In this document: piece by piece, positions 61,922 to 64,000 of the stretch
How the letters are laid out: every line of letters starts with the position of its first letter
Numbering within the stretch: the stretch's first letter is position 1
DNA from: Nocardia beijingensis NBRC 16342
GTDB lineage: Bacteria > Actinomycetota > Actinomycetes > Mycobacteriales > Mycobacteriaceae
Assembly: GCF_001612785.1 (NCBI RefSeq)
Contig: NZ_BDBC01000063.1
Location: 1 to 64,000, forward strand
Reading direction: 5' to 3'
Length of the DNA stretch: 64,000 bases
Translations under genes and position numbers: made by a program
Notes under the pieces: generated by a model
The model's database searches: none
Told to the model about the DNA's origin: nothing
Seen by the model: only the letters and a program-made list of their open reading frames with translations

Positions 61922-63283
61922 TCAGCGCGCGGCGCCCGCGCCGACCTGGGTCGCGATGCGGTGCGCGGCGGCCGTGCCGGACGCGACACACGCGGGCACG
62001 CCGACGCCGTGCAGGTACGCGCCTGCCACCGCGAGCCCGTCCAGCGCGGCGACCTCGGCTTCGACAGCCGCGATGCGAGCCGGATGGCCGGGCGCGTACT
62101 GGGCGAGGCCACCGGGCCAACGCTGGACGACGGCCGCGACCGGCTCGATCGCGACCCCGGTGACGGTGGCCAGGTCGGCGGTGGCGGCGGCGACGAGTTC
62201 GTAATCGGGCCACGAGAGCGGGGAATCGTCGCCGAACTTGCCGAAAGAGACGCGCACGAGCGCCGTCTCACGCTCCGCCAGATGCGTCCATTTGCGGCTG
62301 GACAGCGTGAACGCTTTGGCGCGCAGCGGCTCTCCGGTGGCCACCAGGATGCCGGAGTTGCGCGGCAGCGCGGTCGCGCGGGGCAGCGCCAGCGCGACCA
62401 CGGCGGAGGAGGAGAGTTCGACGCCGGCCAGTTCCGCCGCGGCGACCGGGGCGACGGCGCCGAGCAGGCGTGCGGTCACCGGCGCCGGGGTGGCGAGCAC
62501 CACCGCGTCGACGGCGCCGATCGGGTCGACCACCCAGCCGCGCAGCCCCCTGGCCAGACGCGTTCCCGGCGTCGCGGTGACGAACCGCGCCCCGGAGCGT
62601 TCGGCGAGCGCTTCCAGCAGCACCCGGTACCCGTCCCGGAGGCCACCGAAGACCGGAGCGTTCGAGGGGGGCGGCAGCGCCGCGCCGACGGCGGCGGTGA
62701 GGCTGGACGCGCCGTCGTCCAGCGCGGCGGCCAGAGTGGGCAGCGCGGCCCGCACCCCGATGGAGCGGGAGCTGCCCGCGTACACACCGCCGAGCAGCGG
62801 GTCGACACTGCGCTCGGCCACCTGCGGGCCGAAGCGGTCGGCGACCAGGCGGTAGACGTCGGTGTCGGAGCCGGGCTCCCAGTCCAGCGGACGGTCGGGT
62901 TCGGCGGCGATCCGGGTCAGCGTCTCGGCGTCGACCAGTCCGCGCATCGATTCCGCGTTCGCGGGGATACCCATCAAGGTCCCCTCCGGCAGCGGATGCG
63001 CGGTCCCGGCGGACCACACCAGCGGCCGCAGCCCCGCAGGGGTCACCAACTGCGACTCCAGCCCGAGTTCGCGCAGCAGCGCGGGCACCTCCGGCCGCCG
63101 ACCGACGAACGCTTCCGCGCCGAGATCCATAGGCTCCCCGGCCAATTCACCGGTGTAGAGGATGCCGCCGACCCGCTCGGCGCGATCGAGCACGAGCACG
63201 TCGGCATCCGGCCCGAGCAATGTCCGCAACCGATACGCGGCCACGAGCCCGCTGATCCCACCGCCGACCACCGCGATACGCAT
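61922..63283 (-). CDS. hemY: Coproporphyrinogen III oxidase / protoporphyrinogen oxidase HemY (HemG family)
   Basis: FAD enzyme of the heme route. 453 residues with the N-terminal dinucleotide motif GGGISGLVAAYRL, DLGAEAFVGRRPEVPALL, and a C-terminal GAYLHGVGVPACVASG. In actinobacteria this HemY/CgoX acts on coproporphyrinogen III. ATG 63283. With hemE upstream and hemQ downstream it covers three steps of heme synthesis. Confidence 0.95.
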   Translation of the reverse strand: MRIAVVGGGISGLVAAYRLRTLLGPDADVLVLDRAERVGGILYTGELAGEPMDLGAEAFVGRRPEVPALLRELGLESQLVTPAGLRPLVWSAGTAHPLPEGTLMGIPANAESMRGLVDAETLTRIAAEPDRPLDWEPGSDTDVYRLVADRFGPQVAERSVDPLLGGVYAGSSRSIGVRAALPTLAAALDDGASSLTAAVGAALPPPSNAPVFGGLRDGYRVLLEALAERSGARFVTATPGTRLARGLRGWVVDPIGAVDAVVLATPAPVTARLLGAVAPVAAAELAGVELSSSAVVALALPRATALPRNSGILVATGEPLRAKAFTLSSRKWTHLAERETALVRVSFGKFGDDSPLSWPDYELVAAATADLATVTGVAIEPVAAVVQRWPGGLAQYAPGHPARIAAVEAEVAALDGLAVAGAYLHGVGVPACVASGTAAAHRIATQVGAGAAR

Positions 63284-63530
63284 GTCTCGACCGTATCGCG
63301 CGCCGCGCCGGTGGCTGCTGGACGGTGACACCCGGATGACGCGGACCACACTGGTACCCCCCTCCGCGGGGCTCACTGTCATGGCGGCGAACCTCGACCG
63401 CCTCGATGGAACCGCACGCGGGAAAGCGGCCGGAAGGCGCCGCCGGGCCACCTGCTGCTCCATCGCTCGCCGCGGCCGTTGCCGCGTCGAGTCGGGTCAG
63501 CTGCCGTGCGGACCTACCGATTCCCCCGGC

Positions 63531-64000
63531 CTACAGCTCGTGCACGAGTTCCACCAAGGCCGTCAGCACGCCGGGATCGGTCTCCGGAAGCACCCCGTGG
63601 CCCAGGTTGAAGATGTGCCCGGTGGCGCCGAGGGTGATCGCCTCATCCGCTTCCCGTGCGATGCGCCTGGCCTGCTCCTCGATCGCCTGCGGACCGGCGA
63701 ACAGCACGGCGGGATCGAGGTTGCCCTGCAACGCTTTTCCCGGCCCGACGCGACGGACGGCCTCGGTCAGCGGCACCCGCCAATCGACGCCGACCACGTC
63801 GGCGCCCGCCTCGCTCATGGCGCCGAGCAGCTCGCCGGTTCCGACCCCGAAGTGGATGCGCGGCACGCCCGCCTCGGCGATCTGGGCGAACACCCGCTCC
63901 GAATGCGGGAGCACGAAACTGCGGTAGTCGGCCAGCGAGAGCGCGCCCGCCCAGGAGTCGAACAACTGCACCGCGTCGACGCCCGCCGCCAGCTGGGCCT
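63531..64000 (-). CDS. hemE: Uroporphyrinogen decarboxylase HemE (partial, N-terminus beyond right edge)
   Basis: The C-terminal 156 codons of HemE. Recognised from QLFDSWAGALSLADYRSFV, HFGVGTGELLGAM, LQGNLDPAVLFAG and GHIFNLGHGVLPETDP, the typical C-terminal motif. The stop is at 63531. The N-terminal half including the substrate-binding arginines is outside the window. Upstream of hemY, with a 247-bp gap. Confidence 0.94.
   Translation of the reverse strand, partial: AQLAAGVDAVQLFDSWAGALSLADYRSFVLPHSERVFAQIAEAGVPRIHFGVGTGELLGAMSEAGADVVGVDWRVPLTEAVRRVGPGKALQGNLDPAVLFAGPQAIEEQARRIAREADEAITLGATGHIFNLGHGVLPETDPGVLTALVELVHEL

Noticed and set aside
1..64000. CRISPR arrays or insertion sequences
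   Set aside because: No regularly spaced repeats and no transposase frame with terminal inverted repeats were seen in the window.

Overview
The window is high-GC actinobacterial DNA from a mycolic-acid organism, most likely Nocardia or a close relative. The evidence is gene content and order. One block runs thrS, HIT, pgsA, PIM acyltransferase, pimA, Nudix, pdxS, tesB, pdxT, yebC, ruvCAB, yajC, secD, secF. A second runs zapE, ribD-like, hydrolase, aftC, msrB, hemQ, hemY, hemE. Both follow the order known from Mycobacterium tuberculosis (Rv2614c-Rv2586c and Rv2670c-Rv2678c). GTG and TTG starts and 1-4 nt stop/start overlaps are frequent.

Layout. 1-3257: preprotein translocase genes secF (cut by the left edge), secD and yajC. 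3380-6333: a Baeyer-Villiger-type monooxygenase divergent from its probable TetR repressor, then a four-repeat DivIVA-like protein. 6363-8658: ruvCAB behind a LexA box. 8849-13180: accessory genes (macro domain, membrane esterase, GlxA-type regulator with divergent oxidoreductase, a DUF5988-like small protein). 13326-19940: yebC, pdxT, tesB and pdxS (PLP synthesis) with a degenerate kinase-like gene, an SDR, an MTB12-like lipoprotein and a LysR regulator between them. 20376-26975: the phosphatidylinositol mannoside locus with thrS. 27163-28205: a FhuF-like 2Fe-2S protein and a PGPGW membrane protein. 28313-33035: two tandem SulP-STAS-carbonic anhydrase fusions sharing a conserved promoter core, the outer one with a perfect Crp-type box. 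33304-34473: a type III polyketide synthase.

34692-43115 is an integrated element of about 8.4 kb in the 3' end of a tRNA-Val(CAC) gene, bounded by 43-bp direct repeats. It carries integrase, excisionase, an HUH replication initiator, a GntR regulator with a candidate operator, and cargo. No FtsK/Tra-type translocase is present. It resembles a stripped pSAM2-type AICE. The original tRNA terminator sits outside the distal repeat and a replacement terminator sits inside the element beside the intact tRNA.

43544-43842 holds tRNA-Gly, tRNA-Cys and tRNA-Val with a terminator. It is followed by a convergent pair of nuclease-like genes (sigma-region-4/TnsA-like and CoiA-like), a repeat-rich disordered protein, a LysR regulator, an FMO, a P450, an MFS exporter, a GNAT, a hydrolase and a secreted tyrosine phosphatase. 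From 55654 the conserved zapE-aftC-msrB-hem block runs to the right edge, where hemE is cut.

The most notable items are the tRNA-Val element with its undescribed cargo pair, the duplicated SulP-carbonic anhydrase locus with a candidate cAMP-responsive site, the sigma4/TnsA-like plus CoiA-like pair, and four enzyme-fold proteins or remnants lacking expected catalytic or N-terminal parts.
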